A stretch of DNA of 64,000 nt, taken from Sepiola atlantica. Lineage: Eukaryota; Mollusca; Cephalopoda; Sepiida; Sepiolidae. The DNA is taken from positions 8,277,491-8,341,490 of the forward strand of contig OY744520.1 in NCBI GenBank assembly GCA_963556195.1. The letters run 5' to 3'. Positions 1 to 10,930 of this stretch are shown here, in pieces. Below the pieces are notes generated by a model. That model was not told where the DNA came from. It did not search any database and worked only from the letters and a program-made list of their open reading frames with translations. Position 1 is the stretch's first letter, and each line of letters starts with the position of its first letter. The translations under genes were made by a program, and so were the position numbers.

Positions 1-300
1 TTATAAATTCGTCGTTGACCATCAGAACGACACGATCCTGGACGCAACGCATCGGATGGAGAAAATTGCGCGTCTCACTCTACAGGCCTCGATGAGAAAT
101 TATGGTGCACAACAATGTCTCAACTTGTATGGCCATGTTGCCCGCCGTCAGTCATCTGAAATGTCCAAAGTGTGTCCCACATTTACGTCGATGGCCCGAA
201 GCCATTTGGTAGGTCAGTTAAGACATGAGGGAGGGGATCAGTTGATGATGACTTGATCTTGACGAGCGGCACAAGCGAAATGGCAACAGACAGGAAAAGT
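1..300 (+). pseudogene. LINE reverse-transcriptase C-terminal remnant
   Basis: The translation around 56-256 contains LNLYGHVARRQ, resembling the RWYGHVxR motif at the C-terminus of many invertebrate LINE ORF2 proteins. It is short, truncated by the window edge, and followed directly by a compound microsatellite. Confidence 0.35.
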
Positions 301-346
301 TGGAAGTCATTCACGAAACGTTTAAGACAAGCATAAGACAAGAAGA

Positions 347-382
347 CAAAAAAAAAACAAAAAAAAAACAACAACAACAACA

Positions 383-441
<59 letters not shown>

Positions 442-445
442 AACG

Positions 446-489
<44 letters not shown>

Positions 490-504
490 AACAATAACAA
501 TAAC

Positions 505-589
<85 letters not shown>
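347..589 (+). repeat. Compound trinucleotide microsatellite (A)n-(AAC)n-(ACG)n-(AAC)n-(AAT)n
   Basis: An A-rich run leads into AAC units, then about 19 ACG units, then AAC again, then a mixed AAC/AAT zone and about 30 AAT units. The runs of Arg/Gln or Ser/Leu in the frames are products of the repeat, not protein. Confidence 0.97.
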
Positions 590-774
590 TGCGGTGGTTA
601 CTCTAGTTGGAAACTATCAAATTGGATGTCTATCAGACAAACACAAATTTGAAGTGTTTTTCAGCTATGACAGTTGGTTTGGACAAGTGCTAGAGGCAAT
701 GGTTTCGAGTCCTGTTTGCTATTCCACTTAAAATGTATTGTTGGGTCCTTTCAGTTGTTAATTAGAGTCAACAA

Positions 775-1203
775 AATTTGTTATCATATTTGGGCGGGTG
801 AATCTCTGTCCTATTTGAGGGTTCTTGATAAGATGCAGAAACGTATCTGTAATTTGATTGTACCCTCTCTCTCACAGACGTGCTGTTGCTAGTCTCAGTC
901 TTTTCTATAAATACTATTACGGCATGTGTTCTTCAGAATTACGTGATCTATTCTCTGCTTCCTTTGTTCCAGCTTGTTTGACTCATTGGTCTAGTGGTCT
1001 CCATCAATTCGCTGTTTTGATACCTCATTGTAATATAGCTTTCTATTCCAGTAACTTCTTTCCAAGAACTGTGGGCTTATGGAATTCTCTTTCTGTTGAC
1101 TCCAATAGGCATCTCCTGTCTTTGCGATAATCATCTTTTGTTCTTGTTAGCTCCTTACATTAAGTGGCTTCATGTCTTGTCTGGGGCGATTTCCATAAAA
1201 AAA
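775..1203 (+). pseudogene. Jockey-like LINE, ORF2 C-terminus and 3' tail
   Basis: Two overlapping frames read HIWAGESLSYLRVLDKMQKR and HRRAVASLSLFYKYYYG followed by ..FFPRTVGLWNSLS. This is the typical C-terminal end of a jockey-type non-LTR retrotransposon. A frameshift near 865 separates the halves. The last 55 bases (GCTCCTTACAT..GGCTTCATGTC..TTCCATAAAA) recur at 9161, 11158, and inverted at 39960, and mark the element's 3' end. Confidence 0.8.
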
Positions 1204-1489
1204 GAAAAAAAGTCATGTGATTCAATTTACTTGTAGAACTTTTTCATTATCTCTTTTTGCTGGATACAGTCCGAGGCTTCTGTACTCTCGACCAATTCCT
1301 GCAAGTTATGTGGAAAGTTCAACCTCCTGTTAAACTACACAATCCACAGAGAATGTGTCGCGCGACACAATCTTTCTACTTCTCTTATATTTTGTATTAT
1401 AACATTTTCTAATGATTCATGGCATTCCTGAAGAACAAAATCATTACCATCATGATATTCGGTTAAATGTCCATTTTACATGATGGCAT

Positions 1490-1985
1490 ATGGTGAACGG
1501 CTTCCAAAGATTGACTTCCAAACTAACCTATACCTACCTCTGATCAGGTCTTTATTTATACCTTTTTCTCTCAAATCCATCCTTATCACTTCTTACCATG
1601 TTTTCCCCGATCTTCCCCCTGCCAACTGACCCTGCTAATTCAACTATTCTACATCTACTAACCAAAGAACTCTCATCTATTCTTTCAATGTGACTAAATC
1701 AATTAAGTTTCCTGTTCTGCACACATCCCCCTAAACTGTCCAAATTTTATCTTACTCGTAGATTATCAGATCTACCTCACATTACACATCCATCATATCA
1801 TTCTCATATCATTTCTCTCCATGCAACGCATGCCCTCAACCCTCACTGGCGAGGTTTCACTTCCATACATCATCACACTGCGCACACATGACTGATAGAC
1901 TTTTCCATTGGTCAACAGTGATAACGCTCTGCTGGTTAGTGATGACAAAAGTTGCCTGAATGCACTCCATCCACATGAAAACAAA
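1490..1985 (-). pseudogene. LINE remnant (family A), ORF2 C-terminus
   Basis: The minus-strand frame at 1793-1984 reads LLTNGKVYQSCVRSVMMYGS and then ETSPVRVEGMRCMER. This is a very common invertebrate LINE C-terminal block. The same block is at 19050-19170. Downstream sequence to about 1490 is its degraded continuation. Confidence 0.7.
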
Positions 1986-2940
1986 TTGTGTTTCTAAGCA
2001 ATTTCTCATAATTCATGATACATGTTAAATCTAGAATTTCTTTTGCAATCAGTAAAACTTGCTTGATTGGATAAATTTGAGCCTTGACTTTTATGGTTCC
2101 TCATTTGCTGGTTTGGCCACTGAGCTACTAATTTTATAGTCTTGTAAACATTTTGTAATTAAATGCAAGAATTTTGATTACATGCTTTCTTGCAGAATCC
2201 AATTATTTTCCCAAGTTGAATAATTTCTGTTCAAGAAAAATTAGCATAAAATTGTTTAATAAATCAGTGAAGGCTGAAATTCAGACAAATGTCTCATCTC
2301 TTCAGCTTTTGTGATTATGTTTTGTAAATCATAATCTAATCAGATTTGTGCAAAGTGGCGAATAGAGTGAACATTGGAATTTATTTCCAACAATATATTA
2401 TGTATCCACTGATATTGTGTTAACACTCTGTTTGCATGTGTAATACACTTAAGTAAATGGTTAATTTAGTTCATGGGACTGTGAATAAACAAAGAAAACC
2501 ACAAAGAGAAAAATAAGACTTGTACAGAATTCAAACCTGTGCCTCAATAAATGGGGACTCCCTGTTGCAAATGTTGGCTAACAAGTCCAACGGTCAGTGA
2601 TGGTGGAATTTGTACAAATAACTCATCTGTTTTTAGAAACAAGTGATGATATGAATGTTATATTGTGGCTGGAAGAATATGAGAACGGAGGGAGTGTTTC
2701 GATGTATTCTCTGTGATTGGTTGTGTGTTAATTTTAATGACATTTTTCGCATTTATTCAATGAATTATATATTTATATATCTATTCCTTAGAATAATTTT
2801 TTTTCAAATTCAACACATCACAACTTTTGAAAGTTTGGGCCAGATTAAAGCGTATGGACAATAACATTTATTTCTTTAATATGTCAGGGTTAAAAGTGAC
2901 TATCTTTGTCTAACAACATTTTAAGTAAGGACAAAAAATA
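1986..2940. other. Unassigned AT-rich stretch with a tRNA-like remnant
   Basis: No coding signal. Around 2515-2600 the minus strand has a B-box-like AGGTTTGAATTC with upstream sequence arranged as in the tRNA-like SINE remnant at 8505-8590, so it is probably a degraded SINE head. Confidence 0.3.
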
Positions 2941-2941
2941 A

Positions 2942-3260
2942 AAATAAAGAGACCTCCAGATCACGTCTGAAATCATCCTCCTCGGTTGGGGAGTAGCGGT
3001 AGGGGAAGTCAGATGTAGGTAATACCTGCTCTGAGTTCTTATTTACTTTCCCTCCCCACGAGGGCAGAAGTAGACACAAGGTCGGTTTTTACTTTGGGGA
3101 AAATCCAGTTCCCAAAAAGAGGCACTCATTCTGAACTGGGACATAAATTAAAATTGCTCCAGTCGAGAAGGATTTCTCCTTCACTTACCTAGGACATAAA
3201 AGATGCAGTGTAGTATCAGAACAGATACTACACTTTGCTCCGAGCCAAAGGGCTAAGGAC
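2942..3260 (-). mobile_element. SINE with U2 snRNA-like head, body type 2
   Basis: The minus-strand 5' end (from about 3260) reads GCCCTTTGGCTCGGAGCAAA and then GTGTAGTATCTGTTCTGATA, close to the first ~45 nt of U2 snRNA. The body differs from the neighbouring copy: it contains GGAGAAATCCTTCTC and ..AATTTTAATTTATGTCCC. The 3' end, CCTTGTGTCTACTTC..GGGAGGGAAAGTAAATA, resembles the 3' end of type 1. It joins directly to the 3' end of the next element, giving a head-to-tail tandem pair. Confidence 0.75.
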
Positions 3261-3602
3261 TGAGTTAGCATTTACTTCCCTTCCACCGTGGGAAGATGTG
3301 ACACAAGGTTGGAGGGTAGGTATTGAAAAGTGGGATTTGAAAAGTTAGCACCCGAGAAGTGAGCACTCTGGCCATTAAAAATTGCCTGGGCAGCCCCGTC
3401 GGCATTCCCCGGTAGGGGCGCCTTAGGCAGTAAGCAATAAACTTACTCCTCACCAAAGAGAGGAGACAAAGCCTGGGAGGGTGGACCTCCTAGAACTGCA
3501 CAGGACAGAGCCATAGACCGGCGTAAATCAAACCCCGAAGGCCAAGACAATACCAGTCTATGGGGTGCATCGGAACAGATTCTACACTTTGATCTTAGTC
3601 AA
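3261..3602 (-). mobile_element. SINE with U2 snRNA-like head, body type 1
   Basis: The minus strand begins ..GACTAAGATCAAAGTGTAG and then AATCTGTTCCGATG, followed by a ~290-nt body almost colinear with the complete copy at 59212-59587. Shared body blocks include TGGTATTGTCTTGGCCTTC, TGCAGTTCTAGGAGGTCCAC and GGCAATTTTTAATGGCCAGA. The first few head bases are altered. Confidence 0.85.
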
Positions 3603-4126
3603 TATCTCGTCTTTTATTGCGTCACTACCTTTATAATCTTCTAAGCCCCGACCTCCTCCTATCTGGCACGATAATTACTCATACGAAAATCAGCAGTTCG
3701 TTCCTCAGCAAAGTTTTTTGACTTCCTTTAAAAATCATCCGGGTCGGCCTAATCAGGCACAAGGCCATTCAACATCTGACATAAACACTGGACGACGAAG
3801 ACTTTATGGTTGTCATTCAGAAAGAAAAGAAGATACTGTATGTGGCTCATACCGTAGTGACGGTGGATTTTTAACTATCTCCGTTTTGATTATTCCTAGC
3901 TAAGGGGGGGGGGGGAGCGGTGAGCCTAGAGCTGTCAGTTTGCGAAAATAAGTATCAGTTAGTTTGTTTATTAACACAATTTGTGAAGCTGTTATCATCA
4001 GCTTAAAATAGATCTTCGCAGAGCTAATGTCTCAAACTGAGCCAAAAATAGAAAGGCATTCCTTGAAGACTAAAATCACAATGAGTTGAAATGCAATGAA
4101 ACTTACGAGATATCACTTTTCAGCGG
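3603..4126. other. Unassigned stretch before the TTTG array
   Basis: No family recognised. It contains a G10 run near 3905. Small open frames look random. Confidence 0.4.
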
Positions 4127-7100
4127 GTTACGTTTGTCTGTTTGTTTGTTACGTTTGTTTGTTTGTTTGTTACGTTTGTCTGTTTGTTTGTTACGTTTGT
4201 CTGTTTGTTTGTTTGTTACGTTTGTTTGTTTGTTACGTTTGTTTGTTTGTTTGTCTGTTTGTTTGTTTGTTACGTTTGTTACGTTTGTTTGTTTGTTTGC
4301 TACGTTTGTTTGTTTGTTAAGTTTGTTTGTTTGCTACGTTTGTTTGTTTGTTAAGTTTGTTTGTTTGTTAAGTTTGTTTGTTTGCTACGTTTGTTTGTTT
4401 GTTAAGTTTGTTTGTTTGCTACGTTTGTTTGTTTGTTAAGTTTGTTTGTTTGCTACGTTTGTTTGTTTGTTAAGTTTGTTTGTTTGCTACGTTTGTTTGT
4501 TTGTTAAGTTTGTTTGTTTGCTACGTTTGTTTGTTTGTTAAGTTTGTTTGTTTGCTACGTTTGTTTGTTTGTTAAGTTTGTTTGTTTGCTACGTTTGTTT
4601 GTTTGTTACGTTCGTTTGTTTGTTTGTTTGTTACGTTTGTTTGTTTGTTTGTTACGTTTGTTACGTTTGTTTGTTTGTTTGCTACGTTTGTTTGTTTGTT
4701 ACGTTTGTTTGTTTGTTACGTTTGTCTGTTTGTTTGTTTGTTACGTTTGTTTGTTACGTTTGTTTGTCTGTTTGTTTGTTATGTTTGTCTGTTTGTTTGT
4801 TTGTTACGTTTGTGTGTTTGTTTGTGTGTTACGTTTGTTTGTCTGTTTGTTTGTTACGTTTGTTTGTTACGTTTGTTTGTTACGTTTGTTTGTTTGTTTT
4901 TTTATTTGTTTGTTTGTTACGTTTGTTTGTTACGTTTGTTTGTTACGTTTGTTACGTTTGTCTGTTTGTTTGTTAGTTTGTTTGTTTGTTTGTTTTTGTT
5001 TGTTTGTTTGTTTGTTTGTTACGTTTGTTTGTTTGTTTGTTTGTTACGTTTGTTTGTTTGTTTGTTTGTTACGTTTGTTTGTTTGTTTGTTTGTTACGTT
5101 TGTCTGTTTGTTTGTTAGTTTGTTTGTTTATTTGTTACGTTTGTCTGTTTGTTTGTTTGTTACGTTTGTTTGTTTGTTTTTGTTTGTTACGTTTGTTTGT
5201 TTGTTACGTTTGTTTGTTTGTTTGTTTGTTACGTTTGTCTGTTTGTTTGTTTGTTACGTTTGTTTGTTTGTTTTTGTTTGTTACGTTTGTTTGTTTGTTA
5301 CGTTTGTTTGTTTGTTTGTTTGTTACGTTTGTTTGTTACGTTTGTTTGTTTGTTTGTTTGTTACGTTTGTTTGTCTGTTTGTTTGTTACGTTTGTTTGTT
5401 TGTAACGTTTGTTTGTCTGTTTGTTTGTTTGTCTGTTTGTTTGTTTGTTACGTTTGTTTGTTTGTCTGTTTGTTTGTTACGTTTGTTTGTTTGTTTGTCT
5501 GTTTGTTTGTTTGTTACGTTTGTCAGTTTGTTTGTTACGTTTGTCTGTTTGTTTGTTACGTTTGTCAGTTTGTTTGTTACGTTTGTCAGTTTGTTTGTTA
5601 CGTTTGTCTGTTTGTTTGTTAGTTTGTTTGTTTGTTTGTTTTTGTTTGTTTGTTACGTTTGTTTGTGTGTTTGTTTGTTACGTTTGTTTGTTTGTTTTTT
5701 TGTTACGTTTGTTTGTTTGTTTGTTACGTTTGTCTGTTTGTTTGTTAGTTTGTTTGTTTTTTTGTTACGTTTGTCTGTTTGTTTGTTTGTTACGTTTGTT
5801 TGTTTGTTTGTTTTTGTTTGTTTGTTACGTTTGTTTGTTTGTTTGTTTGTTTGTTACCTTTGTCTGTTTGTTACGTTTGTTTGTTTGTTTGTTTTTGTTT
5901 GTTACGTTTGTTTGTTTGTTACGTTTGTTTGTTTGTTTGTTTGTTACGTTTGATTTGTCTGTTTGTTTGTTACATTTGTTTGTTTGTTACGTTTGTTTGT
6001 TTGTTTGTTTGTTACGTTCGTTTGTCTGTTTGTTTGTTACGTTTGTTTGTTTGTTACGTTTGTTTGTTTGTTTGTTACGTTTGTTTGTTTGTTTGTTTGT
6101 TACGTTTGTTTGTCTGTTTGTTTGTTACGTTTGTTTGTTTGTTTGTTACGTTTGTTTGTTTGTTTGTCTTTTTGTTTGTTTGTTACGTTTGTCAGTTTGT
6201 TTGTTACGTTTGTCTGCTTGTTTGTTACGTTTGTCTGTTTGTTTGTCTGTTTGTTTGTTACGTTTGTCTGTGTGTTTGTTACGTTTGTCTGTTTGTTACG
6301 TTTGTCTGTTTGTTTGTTAGTTTGTTTGTTTGTTTGTTACGTTTGTCTGTTTGTTTGTTTGTTTTTGTTTGTTTGTTACGTTTGTTTGTTTGTTTGTTTG
6401 TTACGTTTGTCTGTTTGTTTGTTTGTTACGTTTGTTTGTTTGTTTTTGTTTGTTTGTTACGTTTGTTTGTTTGTTACGTTTGTTTGTTTGTTTGTTTGTT
6501 ACGTTTGTTTGTTTGTTACGTTTGTTTGTTTGTTTGTTACGTTTGTTTGTCTGTTTGTTTGTTACGTTTGTTTGTTTGTTACGTTTGTTTGTTTGTTTGT
6601 TACGTTTGTTTGTCTGTTTGTTACGTTTGTTTGTTTGTTACGTTTGTTTGTTTGTTTGTTTGTTACGTTTGTTTGTCTGTTTGTTTGTTACGTTTGTTTG
6701 TTTGTTTGTTACGTTTGTTTGTTTGTCTGTTTGTTTGTTACGTTTGTCAGTTTGTTTGTTACGTTTGTCTGTTTGTTTGTTACGTTTGTCAGTTTGTTTG
6801 TTACGTTTGTCAGTTTGTTTGTTACGTTTGTCTGTTTGTTTGTTAGTTTGTTTGTTTGATTGTTTTTGTTTGTTTGTTACGTTTGTTTGTTTGTTTGTTA
6901 CGTTTGTTTGTTTGTTTGTTTGTTACGTTTGTTTGTTTGTTTGTTACGTTTGTCTGTTTGTTTTTTAGTTTGTTTGTTTATTTGTTACGTTTGTCTGTTT
7001 GTTTATTTGTTACGTTTGTTTGTTTGTTTGTTTTTGTTTGTTTGTTACGTTTGTTTGTTTGTTTGTTACGTTTGTCTGTTTGTTTGTTTGTTACGTTTGT

Positions 7101-7588
7101 TTGTTTGTTTTTGTTTGTTTGTTACGTTTGTTTGTTTGTTACGTTTGTTTGTCTGTTTGTTTGTTACGTTTGTTTGTTACGTTTGTTACGTTTGTTTGTT
7201 TGTTACGTTTGTTTGTCTGTTTGTTTGTTACGTTTGTTTGTTACGTTTGTTTGTTTGTTTGTTTGTTACGTTTGTTTGTCTGTTTGTTTGTTACGTTTGT
7301 TTGTTTGTTTGTTACGTTAGTTTGTCTTTTTGTTTGTTTGTTACATTTGTCAGTTTGTTTGTTACGTTTGTCTGCTTGTTTGTTACGTTTGTCTGTTTGT
7401 TTGTCTGTTTGTTTGTTACGTTTGTCTGTTTGTTACGTTTGTCTGATTGTTTGTTACGTTTGTTTGTTATGTTTGTCTGTTTGTTTGTTTGTTATGTTTG
7501 TCTGATTGTTTGTTACGTTTGTTTGTTTGTTATGTTTGTCTGTTTGTTTGTTACGTTTGTCTGTTTGTTTGTTACGTTTGTCTGTCTT
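4127..7588 (+). repeat. 3.46-kb array of TTTG tetranucleotides punctuated by TTACG
   Basis: Composed of TTTG/TCTG units interrupted every 8-30 bp by TTACG (early on also TTAAG and CTACG). Longer modules recur, for example TTACGTTTGTCAGTTTGTT at 5515-5600, 6180-6220, 6735-6830 and 7340-7390. Because the 4-bp unit carries no stop on the plus strand, all three frames stay open for hundreds of codons of Val/Cys/Leu/Phe. None of these is a gene. Confidence 0.97.
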
Positions 7589-8358
7589 ACGGCATATCAA
7601 CTCCTTTTGTGAGGAGTTATTTAATAGCAGTACACAATACATATTACAGAGTAATCACTTTTTAAAGGGATACTTGTGTTTCGCGTAGACAAATTCTGTA
7701 TTATATTAAACTAGTAGAATACCCGTCCCAGGACGAGTATTAGCAATAAAAATAGCATTAGTTGCAAATTTTAATGTATTTTCTTTCTATAAGAGGTTAG
7801 GGTTAGGATTAGGGTTCTTTCTATATAAGGTATGGTATAGTAAAAGTTACAAAAAAAATTATAGTATGCCCACGTTACATACTCTGTTGCCTCGAATACA
7901 TATTCCATAATTCATAATGATAAGTTCAATAAATTAGGATTCTACCAAGCACATGCATATTATTGACGCTGATGCGCGTGCACTGATCCTTTAAAAAATG
8001 TTTTACTTAATATAACTCAAAATTTGATGTAGAGCAATTTTTTTCTCTATTAAATGTTTTGTATCTAACTTATTTTAAAAGTTTTATTTGGGGGGGGGGC
8101 GAGTGCAAGTTTGGGTGCCCCCCACCACCACCCCTAAATGGTAAAGTTTACAACAAAAAATAATGTGCCCATATTACTCACCGTGTTGCCGAGAATATAT
8201 ATTCCAAAATTCAAAATGATCGGTTTATAAAAAAAATTTAAAATAATTTTTTTGTTAACATTTACAAAAAAAAATGTGCCCATGTTACTCACCGTGTTGC
8301 CGAGAATATATATTTCAAAATTCATAATGATCCGTTAATTACTTTAGGTGATTATCTT
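7589..8358. repeat. Three diverged copies of a ~60-bp unit
   Basis: Blocks at about 7863-7925, 8163-8225 and 8274-8334 share GCCCATATTACTCACCGTGT, then TGCCGAGAATATATATT, then CAAAATTCATAATGAT. The last two are 111 bp apart. An imperfect TTAGGG run lies at 7795-7817 and a G9 run at about 8090. The source element is unknown. Confidence 0.7.
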
Positions 8359-8359
8359 G

Positions 8360-8414
<55 letters not shown>
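8359..8414 (+). repeat. GATA microsatellite
   Basis: About 14 uninterrupted AGAT units, then AT-rich spacer. Confidence 0.97.
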
Positions 8415-8415
<1 letters not shown>

Positions 8416-8504
8416 AATATAAATATAAATATATACATATACCCTAACTTTATATAGAGAGAGGTGGCTAATAATTATCCATGGATTGAGAAATGAGAGA
8501 AATG

Positions 8505-8590
8505 AGACTCGGACGGAATTCGAACTTGTGCCTGAGTATAGGGACCAGCATCGTCTTAACCTCTTGATTTTTTAGGCTCGAGCACATGGA
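8505..8590 (-). mobile_element. tRNA-like SINE head remnant
   Basis: The minus strand carries GTTCGAATTCCG, a near-canonical pol III B box. It is preceded by AGAGGTTAAGACGATGCTGG in the spacing expected for a tRNA-derived head. It is short and no full body is defined. Confidence 0.4.
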
Positions 8591-8689
8591 TAATTAATAT
8601 CCATTTATTTAATAAATACAGAATTTATCGACGCAAAACACGGGTATCTTTTACACGGCAACTTTTTTTTTCTTTTGCATTAATCCCGA

Positions 8690-9015
8690 GCTACGACAGG
8701 ATTTTTGTCTCCGCGATCACAGGCTTGATCCGGGTGAACGCCGGTTTTACAGAGATCATTGCACAGGGTGTCTGCCCATCTCATCATCGGCCTTCCTCTC
8801 GGTCATTTCCCAGCCGTTTCTAATATAAAAGCAAATTTTGCGACAATACCATCTGAGTCGCTATTTCTTCGTCATGTCTTCAATTGGTGCGATGCCGTAG
8901 CACCTTCAGGTGTCGTCATTGTAGATTTGGTCGATCAGTGTAATTCCCGAGATTTAGACGAGCATTTTGGTTTCCATAACGGCGAATCTTCTCTCCGCCT
9001 TCCTCGTTGTAAAGA
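8690..9015 (-). pseudogene. LINE remnant (family A), ORF2 C-terminus
   Basis: Minus-strand translation, with stops, reads KMLV*ISGITLIDQIYNDD, then YGIAPIEDMTKK and RLRWYC. This matches the MLRWMxGxTLxDRxRND..YGVAPI..RLRWYGH pattern of invertebrate LINEs. It is heavily mutated. Confidence 0.6.
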
Positions 9016-9030
9016 AAGTCAAAAGTGTAC

Positions 9031-9222
9031 CTTTAGTCCTCACATTTTATGAGCGATGTTTCTAACAAAGGGTGAAGAATTGCTGCTTTCTGGGTTGGAA
9101 TCTATTCACATTACACTTATCATTGGCTAGTTTTTGACCTTAAAGTGGTAATTTTTTTTTTAAGCTCCTTACATCAAATGGCTTCATACCTTGTCTGGAG
9201 CGATTTCCATAAAAAATTTTTA
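9031..9222 (+). repeat. 190-bp LINE 3'-end copy
   Basis: Begins CCTTTAGTCCTCACATTTTA and ends TTCCATAAAAAA. The same block is at 11048-11215 with about 85 percent identity by eye. It includes the GCTCCTTACATCA..GGCTTCAT tail seen downstream of LINE C-termini in this window. Confidence 0.8.
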
Positions 9223-9560
9223 AAAAGCACTCAGAGCTGTACAAGTGACGAGTCTCACAACACTTACTCTAAATATATACTGTCAGCTTTAAAACCCATT
9301 ATTTACTTATTAATTAACAATTAACGTTGTAAACGATTGATTGAACACAAGTTGCTATTTTAGTTATAGTTTTTGAGGGGGAGGGCGGCAAATTGCTGAT
9401 TAATACTTTTCTCAATAGTTATTACTGTGTAACTGACTACAATAGATCCGATGGGATATTAAATTGGCATCGCTGATTCCATAGTCCGGTATGATATCCA
9501 TTAGGACAATCACACACACACACACAAATTCTGATTATACTCTTTCTTATAGACCCAAGT
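9223..9560. other. Unassigned AT-rich stretch
   Basis: No coding signal. Contains a short CA repeat near 9510 and a CAATAGATCC..GATTCCATAG segment that recurs near 45490. Confidence 0.4.
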
Positions 9561-9574
9561 TCTTTTCTTCGTCA

Positions 9575-9960
9575 AATAAAAATGTTGGATAGTCCTTCAT
9601 TATAATCCAATCCAAACGCACTGTCTCCCAAGTCCAGCCCCTGTCGCATCACCACAGTGTTGCATCATTGTGCTTGTTTTACAAGTACTTCCACAGAATG
9701 TGCTCCGATGAACTCACCGCACTTGTACCCCCCCCCCCCAGCTTAAATACTCCCATCCGTCTAGCAGCAAAATCCCTCTCCTTCACTGTAGAGGTCCCTA
9801 GATTTTCTATTCTGATAGCTTCTTTCCTCGGACCGCTTGCCTTTAGGAATTCCCTCCCTGCTCCCTGTTTCCCCGACCGTACAAACATGCAGAAATTTAA
9901 ATGTAATGTGAACAAACATCTTGCTGCCCAGCTCCCCACCAAGGTTGCCCCCCCCCCAAA
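9575..9960 (+). pseudogene. Jockey-like LINE ORF2 C-terminus
   Basis: The frame starting at 9668 reads CLFYKYFHRMCSDELTALVP, then ..SLSFTVEVPRFSI, then FRNSLPAPCFPDRTNMQKFK. Upstream bases to about 9590 encode the preceding SLQSLSHH-type residues. It is the same family as 43631-44032. Poly-C tracts interrupt it at 9729 and 9949. Confidence 0.75.
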
Positions 9961-10930
9961 AAAAAATCTGACTCCTACCAGAGTAGTCCCTTACTCTTGT
10001 TGTTACAAAAGTGCATGTGCATCTCAGATCAACATGTGCACGCGGTTCTATGACGGAGTTAAGAGTTTATGCAGTGACTCGACACGGATGGATGAAGGTT
10101 ACAACAGAATCCAAAGAACTACTCGACGACATCATCTTCATAATCAGACAAGAGTCTTACCAAAGCAGAACGCCAACTCGAATCAACTTGCTCTGTACCA
10201 TTTCTTCAGCGGACATCTGTCATCAAATTATAAAACAAGTTAACACAAGTCTACGTTTCTTTCTGGGGTAACCGTAACTTCGAATTTTATAATTACAGTA
10301 GACGACCCGTGACCTATTGGGTCAGTATTGCTTATATCTATTATTAAATATATAATTTCTCAACGTCGATATTGGTTGATAAGCCTGTCTTTACAAGAAA
10401 GTATTTACTTGGAAATGGATGACGTTGTAGTGAAGGTAGATGCAATTCAAACGAATGCCAAAAAGCTACTGGCTTGAATAGCTACTCCCTTTCTTTCCCC
10501 GTTTCGTTTGGATACGCTCTCCTCTTTGCTTTCAAAAGAAAGTAAGAGTTTTCACAGGAACATGTTAACTTAACATTTTTCAACCAGTGAAAATGGTTCC
10601 CGCTCGATTTAAACACAACATCTAACAATCTGACGCAAAGTTGGGAAATTCAATAAAAACGGAACAAATGAACTAACGAACGTAGATCCAGGCTGGTGGA
10701 CATCGGAAGAGGACCAGAACGTATGCCCCCCCCCCCGGCCTTTGATTAAGTGGAGGCGAAAGGAACTCTTCAAACACATGTACATCTCTATCATCTCGCA
10801 CACAAATTCCTACACACTAACAAGAGGCGAACAAAAAAGCAAATGGATACAGACTCACGTACACTAATAGAACAAAAGTAGGCCGACACATACACAGTGC
10901 CTATTACTCACACACGCATATTCACACTAA
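9961..10930. other. Unassigned stretch with a CCC..GGG stem motif
   Basis: No gene recognised. ACCCGTGACCTATTGGGTCA at 10304-10323 is one of several short stem-like motifs repeated in the window. A C10 tract lies near 10727. Confidence 0.4.

Noticed and set aside
4127..7588. CRISPR array
   Set aside because: The units are simple tetranucleotides without unique spacers, in animal DNA.
4086..7612. Long Cys/Val/Leu/Phe-rich open frames (up to 479 codons)
   Set aside because: They are products of a stop-free tetranucleotide repeat, open in all three frames with the same composition.
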